Of a stretch of DNA of 64,000 nucleotides, positions 1-12,476 are shown piece after piece. Origin of the DNA: Isoetes taiwanensis (lineage: Eukaryota; Streptophyta; Lycopodiopsida; Isoetales; Isoetaceae); the NCBI GenBank assembly GCA_021234155.1, contig JAJEKV010000024.1, positions 18,643,858-18,707,857 on the forward strand, given 5' to 3'. The position numbers were made by a program, and so were the translations under genes. The notes under the pieces were generated by a model. The model saw only the letters and a list, made by a program, of their open reading frames with translations, did no database searches and was not told where the DNA came from. Position 1 is the stretch's first letter. Each line of letters opens with the position of its first letter.

Positions 1-1282
1 CTCACCATTAGTAAAGATAAATAGTTTGGAGAAATGTTATTCGCTATTGCTAATGCTTGTGACCTTTGAAATCCATCATGTTGATGTAAGTACAAAGATT
101 CTTGAATGCTAAATTAGAGGAGAAATTTATTTAAGACCCCACTGGTTTGAAGAGAGGAAAAGTGAAAAATTGGAAGTTGAATAGAAAGCGCTCTATGGTC
201 TTAAACAATCTCCTAGGGAAATGGTATAAATGTAGAACAAGGTTTTGAGAAGCTCACTATGATGGTGTAATATCTATAGGTTCAAATGGGAGATGCCCTC
301 GTAATATCGCTTTATATGTTGGATGACAATATTATGATATCAAAGGGAACTCAAGTACTAAATCATTGCAAAGATACTTAAAGAAACGCATTCCAAATGA
401 GTGATCTTGAGAATTAAAGGTTTCTCGGCATAGATGTTTACAGGACAGAATCACAAGATATTAGCTTGAGTCAGTCATGACATATTCAAAACATGTTGGA
501 AGAAATTTCATATGGAAGATTGCACATGGCATATACTCCTATGGTTCCCGGTCACGTAATTTCGCAGTATATGAGTCCAAAGACGTAAAATAGAAAGCAA
601 ACAAAATGGAGAAAATACCTGGCTGTATTTGATTGGTTGTTTGAAAGTCCCATGTAGCCACTGTACTAGACCCCACATTGCATTTGCGCTAATATTCCCG
701 CAGGGTACAATGACAAGGCCGGGTAAAGGACACCTGAATGTTGTGCGATTCTCAAATACTTGAAAGGTACAATGCATTTTGGTATAGTATTTAATGAAAC
801 CAACTTGCAATTGCGTGCTTATTGTGATGCCGGGATTGGGGAGGAGATTTAGATAAACAAAATCAACTCTCGATATGTTATTATTTTATTAGGTGGAGCC
901 CCAGCTGTTTGAAGTGCAAGAAGCAAAGCAAAGATTATGTTATCTATACCGTCGAAAGTACAACTCAAAGAGCCCTTCGTTGACTAAGGAACTTATTTTG
1001 GGAAAGAAGGTTATGGGCCTAATTTGGATTTGTTCTCAAAGAGGACCAACAAGCATTTAGCATAGGGATATATATATATATATATTGTATACCTTACCTA
1101 AAGGTCAAAACACAAGTTCATTTCATCGTGAGATATGGTCAAATCGTCATGCATTTGACCTATGTTAGTACAACCTCGGGACAAAGAGCGTATATTCTTA
1201 CAAAGGCACTACCATTATCCGTATTCCGTGAAATAAGGAAATTATTACAATGTGATGACAGGGAATATCACATGAAGGGGAA
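1..1282 (+). pseudogene. Broken Ty1/copia pol (reverse transcriptase to RNase H)
   Basis: Translating in shifting plus-strand frames gives the hallmarks of copia reverse transcriptase and RNase H. Near 70-135 there is a stretch EIHHVDVSTK..EIYL, the equivalent of the palm region also seen in the second copia element of this window. Near 188-220 there is ALYGLKQSPRE, and near 305-330 a YxLDD version of the catalytic YVDD box. The RNase H C-terminus, TKALPLSVFREIRKLL, lies at about 1200-1260. Many stops and frameshifts break the reading frame, so it cannot encode an active enzyme. Gag, protease and integrase would lie left of the window. The order RT then RNase H, ending at a polypurine tract, fixes the element on the plus strand. 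It is a different and more decayed copy than the one at 12.5-18 kb. Confidence 0.85.
1072..1086. repeat. (TA)n microsatellite
   Basis: A short uninterrupted run of TA dinucleotides lies inside the copia RNase H remnant and helps to break its frame. Confidence 0.7.
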
Positions 1283-1400
1283 TGTTGGAAATGACAAATT
1301 TATGTGTCATGTGATATTCTAATCTATGAGAAGCAAGCAAGGATTAGAGTGTCAACATTGATCTATGAGAAGCAAGTAAGATCAACCTAAGGAAGTATGA
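1273..1400 (+). repeat. Polypurine tract and start of copia 3' LTR
   Basis: Directly after the RNase H remnant comes the purine tract GAAGGGGA (about 1275-1282), followed by TGTTGG at 1283. This is the usual copia arrangement of polypurine primer and LTR starting TG. Inside the putative LTR a roughly 30-bp motif (ATCTATGAGAAGCAAG) occurs twice, near 1322 and 1360. The right end of the LTR, expected to end in CA, could not be placed, so only the first part is marked. No 5' LTR is available in the window for comparison. Confidence 0.5.
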
Positions 1401-4076
1401 AAATATGTGAAAGGCGTGGCGCGTGTACTACCTGCACGCTGCTAGGCTCGCCGTAAATGCTTGATACCCCGCCTCGCCACTTAGGCCTTTGGGGTTGACC
1501 GTCAAATCCGCCAAAAGTCAACGATACCGGAACTTACGCGACAGCAGGCATCCTAATATTGTAAGTAAGTTGAAAACTTTCTATATGAAGGGCATGCACA
1601 TTTGACAAGTGTATATACCTGTGTTGGTAAGAAAAATAAAATAGATGAATGATGGGGATAGAGAAGTGTTAGCCGCGGGTAGGCCGACATGTGTGCGTAG
1701 TATGCAGCCTATAGGTGTGAGGGGTTTTGAAGGTGGGAGATGAGTTCACACACTTTGGGTTCACAAATCCCAAGCTCTCATTCTAAATGGGTAATTGCTA
1801 AGGATGAACTAGTAGAAGGATGAAGCTTCTGCAGCAAGGGATGAATCGCCAAGCTTAGGGACGGGATCTGCTCTCGCAGCTTAAGGACGCTCGTGTCCTG
1901 GCCGCGATCGAAATTTTTTCGAAGAAAGCATAGCACGGCTACGCTCCTGCACTCGCCAACCTTGCAATTGGAGGAAAAAGCTTATCTGAATAAAAAGTGG
2001 ATCGCATTTTTTTCAGATATTTGTTGAAAATTTATGATGCAGATAATCCAAAACAAAGCATATGTTCTCGGATCAAAGCCTGCCTGGAGCCGTAACCAAA
2101 AACTGTCTTTTGTTTCCTAATCCGGTGGTTCGGAAGGAAAATTTTGGCTCCTGATGTGCATCACATGCTTGCATACTTGGATCAGATTGAAGTCAGAGAT
2201 ATATAAGTGCCATTTTTTTGTGAGCAAAAAAAAAAAGACAAGTTTGGTTGCTTCAATCTATTTTCTGCCATAGCCATTTGCTACAAACCTTAGGGATGGC
2301 GACGGCAATCTGGCCGATACTAAGTTAGGGCAAACAATAACTAGAAAATGGAGCATTGCAAAATGATTGCAATTCACTCTAGTTTTGATTATGAAAATGG
2401 AAAAGAGGGAAATGTTCAGCTAGTAGTTCAGGCTAGAGAAGGGCCATTGCATTGGTCGCCATCTAAAAGAGAGATGTCATTCGATTCTTATGTCATGGAT
2501 GGTTCCTTTCGATTGTCCTGTTTTTGGGGAGTCATCGCAAGAGTTGAATCGGCAAGAGAACTTTGTGTATTGTACAAAGATGAATTGGCAGAGGTATGAG
2601 TTTGTGTTTAGAGACATTGAGGGTTTGGCAACAATCCGGCATACCCCATTGAAGAATAGCATACCGTTAGCTGATTTTGGTTGCAAAGAGACGAGTTCCA
2701 TCTTTGGCCTTTTGCATAGGGAACATGGTTAACACTAAGCCATCAAGATCCCGCAGCTATGGCCGCGGCTACGGTTTGGAGACTCCAAGTTGGCCTCTCG
2801 GAAGATGCCCCCTTTAGATTTTCAACCATTGTAAACAAAATCAAATTTTATAAACCAAAATAACATCATCTCCCATAATGTTTGCACAATCAAAAACCAT
2901 CTTTTTGTAACATACGCATTCCCCGGTTTTACCCGTGACCGTATGAAAATAAGTAGAAAGTGTTGAGGCCGGCAACCGGTTTTGCAAGAAGTCAGATACA
3001 TTTCTTTCGCTGGTGCCCTGATAGGGAAATCTCGTATACCGTGCCGACGTAGAAAGAACGCACTATGAAGTTAGAAGGCCACGATTTAGGAAGAACGACA
3101 GCAGGTGCCTGGGCTGTTTTCTCGGCATGAACTCCATTTCCAGCTTCGTAGCTGCTTGGCACTGGTGGCTCGACAATGGCAGTTGGATTAAAGAGGTCAA
3201 GATGGAGTCCATCATTGTTTTGCAAAGATTGCACTTGTTTTCTCGGAACCAAAGTATATGCGTGAAGGGTTTATAGCTTTAGTTATTTCAGGTGTTTGTA
3301 GTCGCCAGGATCGCCGGGTTTAGAGGCTGATGGCGCCACAGCCGAAGATGGAGTCCACTCACGCTATGTGAGATTGCACTCCTTTTCTGAAACCAGACTG
3401 TGCTGTAGTTTTATTTATTTATATGCTTGTAACAAGGGACAGTCGTGATTTTGTGAGAAGGTTCTGTTCTTTTCTTAAGCATCTAATTCTTAGGCCCTCT
3501 CGATTCGGCTTAATTTAAGTGGGGGTTCAAACTCCTGCATAAATGATGGATTGTATGTGGCACTCAGCTATAGCCCTTTTGCCGGGTTGATGCTAATCCT
3601 TAGTGGATGTCATTTTGGTGAGGCATTCCATGGCATTAATTGGGTTTAAACTGGCATAGAATGGGTGGTTTATACATCTTGTCCGCATTTCTGGTGCAGG
3701 TCCGACTGACCCTCTTCTTATTGTATGTGTTGCAGCATGAATCTGATGGAGGGTGCTAGGTTTCAGGAAGAAGCCACGGTTGTAGATGGAAGGTGTATTT
3801 GTATATTTGAAGTCAATTGTAGATTTGTTGCATTCCTAAGTTTTTTGTGACCCTAAATAATAGAGCCACGTAAGTGTTTGACCCCATCAAATGCCTGCAT
3901 CAGGGACCCAGATCTTCTAATATGGCATATCCTATGGAATATGCCTCGATCTGAGGGTGCAAAATTAATGATACACGCTCTGGCAATAATAACTTGATAA
4001 TGGCTTTAAATTGTTAGAAAATACTAGGCACTTAAATTAGTCAAATGAACTTATAATATTGCTAATGTCACACACG
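1401..4076. other. Anonymous region, probably LTR remainder and decayed DNA
   Basis: No protein family is recognisable on either strand. The first part (about 1400-2250) may be the rest of the copia LTR. Short open frames at 2348-2732 (plus) and 2992-3252 (minus) lack homology that I recognise, lack clear splice partners, and overlap one another, so I do not call genes. Confidence 0.4.
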
Positions 4077-4356
4077 AGCAATTATTCAAATAAAACCTAA
4101 TATGAACAGTGAAATAATAACAAAATTTCGAAACTTCAACTGATCATTCTGATCAATCTGTATATCTGGACAAGACGAATTTCTCCTTATACTTAGGGGA
4201 TCACCGCTCGGGCAATCCCAATTCCACCCTTTGGTTGAGCAGTCGGCAGCTAGATCCTCGGTTGAATCCACCTCGGCCGGAACACTATATTCACCGAGCT
4301 AGGATTTAGGGGTTCACTTATAAATAACTTCACATGATAATGTAAACCATTGCCTT
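4077..4356 (+). repeat. 280-bp dispersed repeat, copy 1
   Basis: This block is repeated in the same orientation at about 17502-17796. Shared landmarks in order are GCAATTATTCAAATAAAACC, GACGAATTTCTCCTT, CCTTTGGTTGAGCAG, GAGCTAGGATTTAGG and GATAATGTAAACCATT. The copies differ by small indels. In both places the block is followed by LINE sequence on its right. It may therefore be the 5' region of that LINE family, or an old LTR or leader piece of the copia family into which LINEs inserted. Confidence 0.75.
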
Positions 4357-5459
4357 TGCACATTGCCTTAACTCGTGGTGCCCTACCGCTACCGACTAAT
4401 AATCGCGGTAGGGACCTATGCCCGCCCGCTTGAGCATATAATGATCCTATGGACTCGCTGCAACTCCCCACACTTCAAGAGCACCGCTTCAAATGACTCA
4501 CTCCGGCTCGACGGCTGCAGAAGATGCTTTGGGAGAGTACCGCCACGCGACCCCAGGCATCACCACCTTCCCTCGCGAACAGATGGTTTGATGATGAGTG
4601 TCGGAGCTCCAAACGCATTAATTCGCAAGTCAATGATCCCATCTCCCGCCTACGTGCACTCACTAATACCGCCCTTTCAACAACAACAAGGCCGATACCT
4701 CGCAGCATCAGCAATGTGATGTTTGGTCTCCTCGACCGCACCTCAGATTCTCCTGAGAAGGGTCCCGGAAAGTACCGCATGTTCTTCACATGGAACATCA
4801 CCCTGAGCAATGGGTACAGTCATTTTGCAATGTACCGCATTTTAATTCGGCCAGGCCGCACCAAATTCTCCACGATAGGCATGGTCAAGCTATCACGTAT
4901 GGATGTCATCATGGCCTACAAAATTGCCTAGCCACTGGGAAGCGCAGATTTAGATGGCAGTATGTGCGTAACTCCCTCGAAATGGGTCGGGCCTCCACCG
5001 GTGCCTCGGCCCCTCGTGGCATTGTTCAATAAAGCATTGGCGAGAAGGTTTCCTACGCACGTGGACCACTAGTAGAGTAGTGCCCATATACAGCGGTAGG
5101 GGAACTCTAATGCCCTACTAACTACCGTATTCATTATGTCAGCCTCTCTTTGCAAAAACTGCATATGTTGGTCGCATCCTTGATAAGCGGCCGCCAATAT
5201 GGGGCGTAGGGAAACGGAGGTGCGAGCTCTGCTACGTGCAGGGTTTTCGCCCGTATATATTCCACCATTGATCATGTTCTACTCAAGGCGACATTGATTG
5301 AGGTGATAGCTGCTCAATACAAAGACTCTCGCAACAAGCTATGGGACAGATTGCGTACCAAATCCCCTCGACTCTGCGTAGTCACAAGATAGATGTAATG
5401 GTGGTAATGCTCAAAGCCGTGACACATCGGGTAGCACAGCCTAAGTGATCGCAGAGCAT

Positions 5460-5830
5460 TAGAGTGCATCAGGGTTGCCCTCCTTCACACTCTTTGGCCT
5501 TCCATACATTGATCACTTGATGGAAGATTGGTTTTCCCGAGTACGGAGGTGCGGGCGACATCTCATGCATCACACAACTGCAACTCATATGCCGACGATG
5601 TCAACCTCATGGCCTATACTCCAGAGGACATGCAACGCCACCGGATGCTCTTTGACACTTTTTTCCACCAATTCACCTGCATGCGAAGCTAACTTGGCTA
5701 AACTAGGTGTCGCTAGTTGCATCATCCTACCTGCTGGGCTTCCCACATTCACTTACCGTGGGCAAGAGGTAGAAGTGGTCTCGGACCTACAAGTACTTGG
5801 GGATTGAGTTCTCAACTACCACCCATTGGG
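5460..5830 (+). pseudogene. LINE reverse transcriptase palm domain, frameshifted
   Basis: The QGCP motif, the LF segment and YADD lie in the expected order and spacing for a non-LTR RT, but they sit in at least two reading frames. The YLGIEF motif about 200 bases later is again in a different frame. The catalytic aspartates of YADD are intact, but the gene is not translatable. Confidence 0.8.
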
Positions 5831-6948
5831 ATGCCGCCATCGCCATGGTCACTTCAAGGGTTGAAAGCACTATATGCCATGCGTAACAACGTTCACAAGG
5901 CGAGTTGTATGCCCGGGTCACCACATTTGTTTTGGGGCCTTGATTGAGCCGTCCTTTGTGGCGCGGGGGCGGCGTGGGTCCGTGGATATCCCTCAACACC
6001 GGAATGACTCGAAAGCAAAAGTGTGGTCTTCTGCATCGGCCCTCAGAAGTCCATGTTCGCACTGCATCCCACTCGTGAGATAGGCTTTCTACCCCTTCAA
6101 CGGGCTGCATTGGAACGCCATATCGCTTACTTCCCAAAAGGTGGTCATATGGCTGATTAATTCGTCTCCATCTTATTAGTCACGCGATGGGTCCCCAACG
6201 CCGAACTCGGCTTAGAAAGACAAGCAAGCTCTGGTTTTCACGTCGGGTGTGCGTGTGCAAACAGATGCATCCGTGTCAGACAAAGAAAGATCATGGTGTT
6301 AACTTTAAACTGTACCTAGATGCTACTTTCCTTCAAGTAGCTCCTGGGATGCGTAGTTTTGACGACGTTAAGCCGCACACTATCGAAGAAGTCAATCCTA
6401 GGGTCTGGCCAAGAGGCCCACACCAAGATTTGTACACCCAGTGTGCACATTAGAAGAAGCAATTTAATTTATAGCTTCCATTCGCATCGTGGGGCACATC
6501 ACCGCAGATTGAAACAGTATTGGGCTCGAAGCACGTAGAGCAAAGGTTTTGCTGTTGCCACAAGGGCTGACATTGATGAATGTCATGCCCTCCACCGCTT
6601 CAAAGATTTGCCCATATCCCAGGAGCCTATATGTCTTCAATTACTAGTGCCCTCGCCAGCCCTTGCATCGCCATTGACTACTTGCCGGCCGCCGCTTGGT
6701 TTGTTGGGGTCAATAAGTACCTCCGTGAGGTTATGGATGCACGTAGTACTCTGCTTTGTGTCCCACGGACTGCATTGAACTCCGTCCTATGCAATTGTAA
6801 TAAAGAAGCGAAAGCATGCTTATACTGCTAAGGTTTTTCCTCTAAACCCTTCTCTGTATGGGGTTTTAACTCGGCTTAATAATGCTTATCGCCTTCTTTT
6901 TGTTTGGTCCCCGCCAATTGGTTCCTCGTGGACGCTAAAAACCTATTC

Positions 6949-7012
6949 TATCCTATCCTATCCTATCCTATCCTATCCTATCCTATCCTATCCTATCCTA
7001 TCCTATCCTATC
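6949..7012 (+). repeat. (TATCC)12 LINE tail
   Basis: Twelve perfect tandem copies of TATCC and a partial thirteenth follow the LINE 3' end directly. Their position fits a tail copied by target-primed reverse transcription or expanded afterwards. The related LINE end at about 17995-18009 has a shorter CTTAT tail. Confidence 0.9.
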
Positions 7013-10000
7013 AATCAATCTTGTTAATTTGGGAATTTCCGGCTTGGTGGAAAAGATTTTTGGAATTTTTTTTTAATGATTTTCGAAGATTTTGAGAGTT
7101 CTGGCCATCGGAAACAATTTCCGATTTTCCAAAAATTATAGAATTTTTCCCGAGTGATTTTGGCTTCTTCGATTTTCCCCTTAGTCCGTTCGAGACGCCA
7201 TGCTGCATGATGCCACACATAAACCGCATGCATGAGTGGGGCAAAGAGCGCATCGGCAAAGAGTGCATCAAAGAGTGCATGCCATGTTTGTGGCCACTAT
7301 TTTGCTCGAGTTTGATTCTAACTGCGACTTGGTTTCTTTGCGAATGTCCCGATAGATTCTGCTTGACATGGTGTGAGAATAAGGGTTTGGTGGAGTTGTT
7401 GTGAATTGCAAAGGAGCCATCAAGGGATCGTGCAAAAAATATTGTAATCAGGTAAGGCTCTTTTTTCAGAGCTCTAAATTTTAATCGAAGCTCAAATATT
7501 TCTACTAACATATGATCTGATCTTAACGGGACTTGCACGATCTTTGCAAAGATCTTGATCTACCGAACTACTTCAAAACTTGGAGCTTAGGTCTATCCAA
7601 AACGGCCCTCCTTGGTCGCATCACAAAAGCCATTTTAGCATCCGATCCGAGTCCGCTTTGGCGCATGCATCTTCCATTTCCCGCCTTGGCTTTACGAATC
7701 GTAGATGAATCTTCCATTTCGCCTTGGCTTTACGAATCAGATAAAGCCCTCAATGAGCAGGTATGCCCCTTCATGCAGAAGATCAGAATCGCATTAGGGC
7801 TTTCAAATATAGCCGCAAGATTTAGTTCAAGATAAGCTTGATGATTAATTTGGGTTCTTACATTCTATAAAAACATTGCTTAGAACCCAAATTTGTTGTT
7901 CAATAAGGGGCTTGAGTGTAATGTTCAGCCAGCCTAATAAGAAGAGACCATCCCAGACCCATCCAGTTGTTAATCGCATGGTTGAAATCGAAAGAATGTA
8001 AGATTTGGAGTGGATTACAGTTCTATATTTGCTTATAAATCTTTAGTTCCTAATAATCAGCCATGGACACGTGAAAAAACATGGTTGATTTCTAAGTTCC
8101 GCTTTAATTCAAGGCAAATATATAATTCTACAAAAGGCAGCAGCAGATGATTACTTGTTTCTCCAGTATTTCAATGTTTGTACAAAGATTTAGTTATGCA
8201 AAATTTCGGCCCGATACAAGGAAGTGCATTAAAAGTTAATTATGGATGTCTTTGCTCTTGGAAGTGCATCTATGGTGATCTCCGTGGATTGAACAAGAAG
8301 GGAATCCGCATTATGGAATGGAGGAGGAGTTATGACATTCCACCCCAAAATGGCCTTACCATGTGTGCAAGGTTTCTTGATTCAAGTAATTTTAATGTTG
8401 CTAATCAGAGGGTCATTCCGAGCTTACTAATGGCAAAAAACATTATGATTAAAAGAAATGGCAACTCCTTACGAAAGCAATCATCATGTACCTTGATAGG
8501 CTGACATAACAGAGGGGTATAAATATTTTCTTGGCTGTTAGCCAAAGGCCCCAGCTCTCTAATCATTCTTTCATATGCATGTTTATTGTTTGTTTCCGGG
8601 CCAACATTCAATTTTACTTCTTCAAACAGTAATGTACCGAGATTAGCAGGAGGCGCCCGCCCTTCTTTGCGTGTCTATGAATTTTCCTCCCTTGACTTTC
8701 TAGGCCCCGATCACCGTAATTCATAGCCACTTTCTCTTCCTCGACAACCATCCCAAGGTTATGGTTTTGGAAAAGCAACCTTGTTTAGTTTATCGCCAAT
8801 TGCAATGCATGCAGCACTATAGACATTCAAACATTGCATATGCAATACGAAAACACACGCGTATACTGGTAGGCAAAATATTCAAGCAACATCACAAAAT
8901 TTTTATTTCCCATGATATGGTGGTACTGGTTGAATAAAGCCGACACTTCCAGTTCCGCTTTGGGCCAAGGTCATCTATAGAGTCAGAGTCGACATGTAAT
9001 GGAAGCAAGCAATAAGAACACATATGCCCTGCGAGAATACTTTTCGCCACCTTCCTTTACACAAAGAAGCAAGCCATCCCATGGAATTAGCTCTTAAAAT
9101 CATTTTCAAAATTAGGAGGGACAAAGTTTTCTGCCTATGTTGTGTCCCTATGTGGGCTGCATAGGTGTTCCAGAGCAGACAATCGACAATCGATAGACAA
9201 TCGACAATCGGTTCGGGAGATTCTTTTATTTCCGTGTTAAGACAAAGGAAGATGATGTATCTAAATGATATATTCAATAATCACCGAATTTTATAAGACA
9301 TAGGTTTGTTTGATAAGTGCCATTCCAAAAGACTATTTGAACTATATTACTTTGGGAATCATATTGTCTTGGGAATCGAGAGGCTAAGTATCCAAGGAAC
9401 CAAATTCAAGAATCCCTACCGAAAAGTAAAAATGCATAACACATAATTTTATTTGGCACATAGGCTTTCAAAATAGACTCGAGCTTCGATGTGGAGGCCG
9501 GCCACAATTCTAGGAATACTTAGAATAATGACTGATCCTGATATACAATCTGGTGACATTGACACACATCTGATTGAATTCTGATGATTTTGAAACCATC
9601 CATCTGACACTTTAATGAACTATTTAAAGAGATTTTAATGTGAAACTATTCGGGTCTCCATACAACATACCAATCTCCATGGATCCGCTTTTTTCTTTGG
9701 ATCATTTTCTACTAAGAAACCCTTGATTTTTAATAATACATCAACTTTGTGTATGACGTCTTAAAATGCCATATTTAATGGCCTTTTTTCCATTTGATCA
9801 TTTCTTATGCATTTTACGCATGTAGTATGCATCTTTATGGGTTTATGTTGCAAGTTTATTTCTGATCATTGATTTGGCAAATATAACGAGGTTTATGACG
9901 GATCAATGGCCATTGAATTTTTTATCAAAAACCTCCTTACACTTCCAATGGTGCAAAATAGACCAATGGTGCAAGATAATAAATAATGCAATACTTTAAC

Positions 10001-10175
10001 AAATGGAAGAAATGTAAAACCTTTAAAAACCACAGAGGAACACAAAAATCTAGCCCAAAAAAGGAAAATGACTTCTAACTGCAATTAAGCTCCTCAAACA
10101 TGGAAAAATATACAGTTTGGCATACGATAAGTCCTAGAAATCATAGTCCCAAGCATGTGAGAATTGCCCTCCCAC
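7013..10175. other. Anonymous region with local duplications
   Basis: No recognisable gene. The longest minus-strand frame (about 7011-7538) overlaps the LINE tail and low-complexity DNA and shows no domain. Local structure includes a 37-bp tandem duplication at 7668-7738 (two copies of ATCTTCCATTTC..CGCCTTGGCTTTACGAATC), a short CAAAGAG..GCATC repeat near 7240-7280, and repeated ACAATCGA units at 9178-9212. A weak direct repeat containing ATCAACTTTGTGT links 9690-9760 with 10268-10340. Confidence 0.5.
7668..7738. repeat. Tandem duplication, about 37 bp x 2
   Basis: Two adjacent near-identical units share CTTCCATTTC and GCCTTGGCTTTACGAATC. The second copy lacks one or two bases, so this is a simple replication-slippage type duplication. 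Confidence 0.8.
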
Positions 10176-10249
10176 AATACAAAATGATTTTTTTTTTTTT
10201 TTTGAAGAACTGTGCATCAATATATTAAAAGAAATGAAATACAAAATGA
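10176..10249 (-). mobile_element. Short retroposon stub with target-site duplication
   Basis: A run of about 17 T is followed by a 30-bp unique stretch and is flanked on both sides by the same 12 bases, AATACAAAATGA, at 10176-10187 and 10238-10249. A poly(A)-tailed, severely 5'-truncated insert on the minus strand with a target-site duplication explains this well. The family of the insert cannot be identified from 30 bases, and the AT-rich flank makes a chance match possible. Confidence 0.5.
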
Positions 10250-10452
10250 AATATTGCAAGTTTATTAATGCCCTTTTTTTCGTCTGATGATTTCCTATCA
10301 AGAAACCATTTTATTTTGGTATCAACTTTGTGTGACTTTGTTTATTTCGATATTGAACGTAGCCATGGGCATATTCGAGCCTATGCCATATCCAAATCAC
10401 AATTAATACAAACCAAAAAAAGAAGAAAAATGCACAACATATTATGACTGCA

Positions 10453-10546
10453 AGAAACTTCATTTGTGAAGTATGAATTCTGGGTAAAGTACAATATTAT
10501 ACTCTAGCCTATGAAATCATACTTCATTTGTGAAGTATGAATTCTG
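10453..10546. repeat. Direct repeat, about 34 bp x 2, second copy palindromic
   Basis: ACTTCATTTGTGAAGTATGAATTCTGGGTA occurs at about 10455 and again at about 10514, with 25-30 bp of different sequence between. In the second copy the sequence CATACTTCA-TTTG-TGAAGTATG is a perfect 9-bp inverted repeat. Confidence 0.75.
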
Positions 10547-12230
10547 GGTATAGAAATTCTAATGGTGAAATTTTCTTGATGATCTGCTTCCATTAGATGC
10601 AGTGTTTTGAACTTGCATAATTTGAGCTTATGTAGAGCACTTTGTAACAGACAGCAATGACCTTTCAGCTGTGACATGGAGAAAGATGTATGTAATCACC
10701 TTTGGCAGCATATTGAACACATGCGGATTTATGGGATATATATGTCCATTTATTTCAAATATTTGCCAATGCAAAAGACAGAATGCACTTCACAACGTAT
10801 GTGCAACGATATTTAGTGAGTTTCTTCTTTTATTTCTTCCCATTTCATCTTCAGCATCAGTTATATGAATTATAAGATCAATGCTACACAAGCACAAAGT
10901 CTATATCAGCTATTTATTTGTAGTTCTATAGTTTGATACATGGGATTTTCTTCGAGATATAGCTTTTAGACTACAAAGTAACTTAGTGTTTTTGAAAAAT
11001 GGCTGGCATTCATTAGATTGCAGTAGCTGTTATGGAATATAGCTTTTAGACTATAAAACTTTCAAGTCTTTGGGACATCTTTGCAGCAATTTAGACAATT
11101 CATTTGTTTTATATTGTCTTGAGTGCAATGCCACGGTATATTTACCAGAGCTTGAAGAGGTCATTTTGTAGATATACTTACAAAATAAGGACTAATATTC
11201 ACAAATAATATGGTAGATTTATTTGTTTCGATGTGATAGTGCACATAAGGAAATGATGTAAGTGATTGGAATTACTATTGTCAAAGACTAAACACATCTG
11301 TTGTTACTATTTCTGCAGCAATGCAAAAGCTCTATTGCTGGATCTGCAACGCCCTGTCAGGAGATTATTAATTTGTTGCTTAACGTGATTATTAATTTGC
11401 TGCGAGTCTCAAAATGCATGTTTCATACATCTTTACGTGAGTTGCTACCCAGTTCCACGAGTTGCGCAACAAGATTGGCTATGGAAAAAGATTCATAAAA
11501 CAGACGATAAATTTCAAAAAAAGAGCATTTCACATGTATTTTTTCACAAAAAACCAATTGAAGATGGAACAGTTTGAGATCTAAGCCTATACGAGGCTGA
11601 AAATGCATGTTTCTTATCTATCTTTCTTTCATAGCTTGCCTACCTGGGGCCTAATGAAAGGTAAGCTAGATTGGCTTTGGAAAAAGATCCACAAAATAGA
11701 CAAGTTTTGACAAAAGAGTATCTTAGATGTATTTTTGCAGTAAAAGCCAACTTCCACCCGTGATGCTCCAAAGGTCAGAGCAACTGGAATCTCCCCCGCA
11801 CTATCCCATTTCCTCGTAAACAAGAGAATAGCACCATGGCATGCATTGCTCCATTAACCTCCTGGGTTTCTATGCTACTTAATTTCTATTAGCTACGTTC
11901 TTAAGAAGGCCTTAAATCCTGTGATCGCCATGGCAAATGGAACCATCATCGTATTGCTAAGTTTTAGGCCTTTTCATATCAGCTTTTGGTGCTATGCTCT
12001 ATAAGTCCAACCCAAAAACAACATGTGCTCTATAAAATCTGGCCTTCTATTTAAAAGCTGGTCTCTATTCCCTGCAAACATTGACCTTCCAATAGTTGTA
12101 AATGTTTCGCAACATGGACATCTATTTCATCTCCAAATCCCTGAATAATAGAACATTGTAACAATTCAACATTTCATGAATCACAAATAATATAATTTAC
12201 CATCGTACTTTATCTAGGAGAAAACATAGG
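10547..12230. other. Anonymous AT-rich region
   Basis: There is no recognisable coding sequence, RNA gene or element boundary. Two loosely similar stretches, near 11480-11560 and 11660-11740 (each with GATTGGCT, TGGAAAAAGAT and AAA..AGACAA), suggest an old local duplication of about 180 bp. Confidence 0.4.
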
Positions 12231-12439
12231 CTCATGTACATACGAGACTATACAAACAAGGGAACGTCATCTCCACATATCCTACACAACAACAATACAC
12301 GCATAAACATCCATCAACCATGCACATATGTTACACATATAGAAGGAACATTTGACTTGCAACTTAAAAGGAGCTTGATTGACAATCCTACATACGTTCC
12401 AAATTCCTACATCTTCTTCATATAATTCTATAATAAAAC

Positions 12440-12476
12440 TATATTTACGCCCTGCAACGCCGGACACCATAACTAG
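12440..12476 (+). mobile_element. Helitron-like 3' end, degenerate
   Basis: The sequence GCCCTGCAACGCCGGAC followed by CATAACTAG and then T resembles a plant Helitron 3' terminus, which has a GC-rich hairpin, a short spacer and CTAG at an A/T target. The hairpin has two mismatches. The base after CTAG starts sequence that matches the copia LTR copy at 18012, so the Helitron end sits exactly where the LTR is interrupted. A better-preserved end of the same type lies at 58711-58738. The 5' end was not found. Confidence 0.6.

Larger units (their letters stand above)
4360..7012 (+). mobile_element. Non-LTR retrotransposon (LINE) remnant
   Basis: This is a plus-strand LINE with several frameshifts. 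Near 4575-4610 is SLANRWFDDECRSSKR, typical of the linker before a LINE reverse transcriptase. Near 5465-5535 is VHQGCPPS..TLFGL..IDHLMEDW, the QGCP/LF motif of the RT palm. Near 5588-5620 is YADDVNLMA, the catalytic YADD box. Near 5797-5815 is YLGIEF, a post-palm motif. No endonuclease domain is seen, so the copy is 5'-truncated or the domain has decayed. The 3' end carries the motif TCGTGGACGCTAAAAAC (from about 6924) and then a pentanucleotide tail instead of poly(A). The same 3' end is found at 17940-18009. Confidence 0.85.

Noticed and set aside
508-810. Minus-strand 100-codon frame
   Set aside because: It is antisense to the copia reverse transcriptase/RNase H remnant and shows no features of its own.
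7011-7538. 175-codon minus-strand frame
   Set aside because: It begins in low-complexity DNA beside the LINE tail and overlaps short tandem repeats; no domain is seen.
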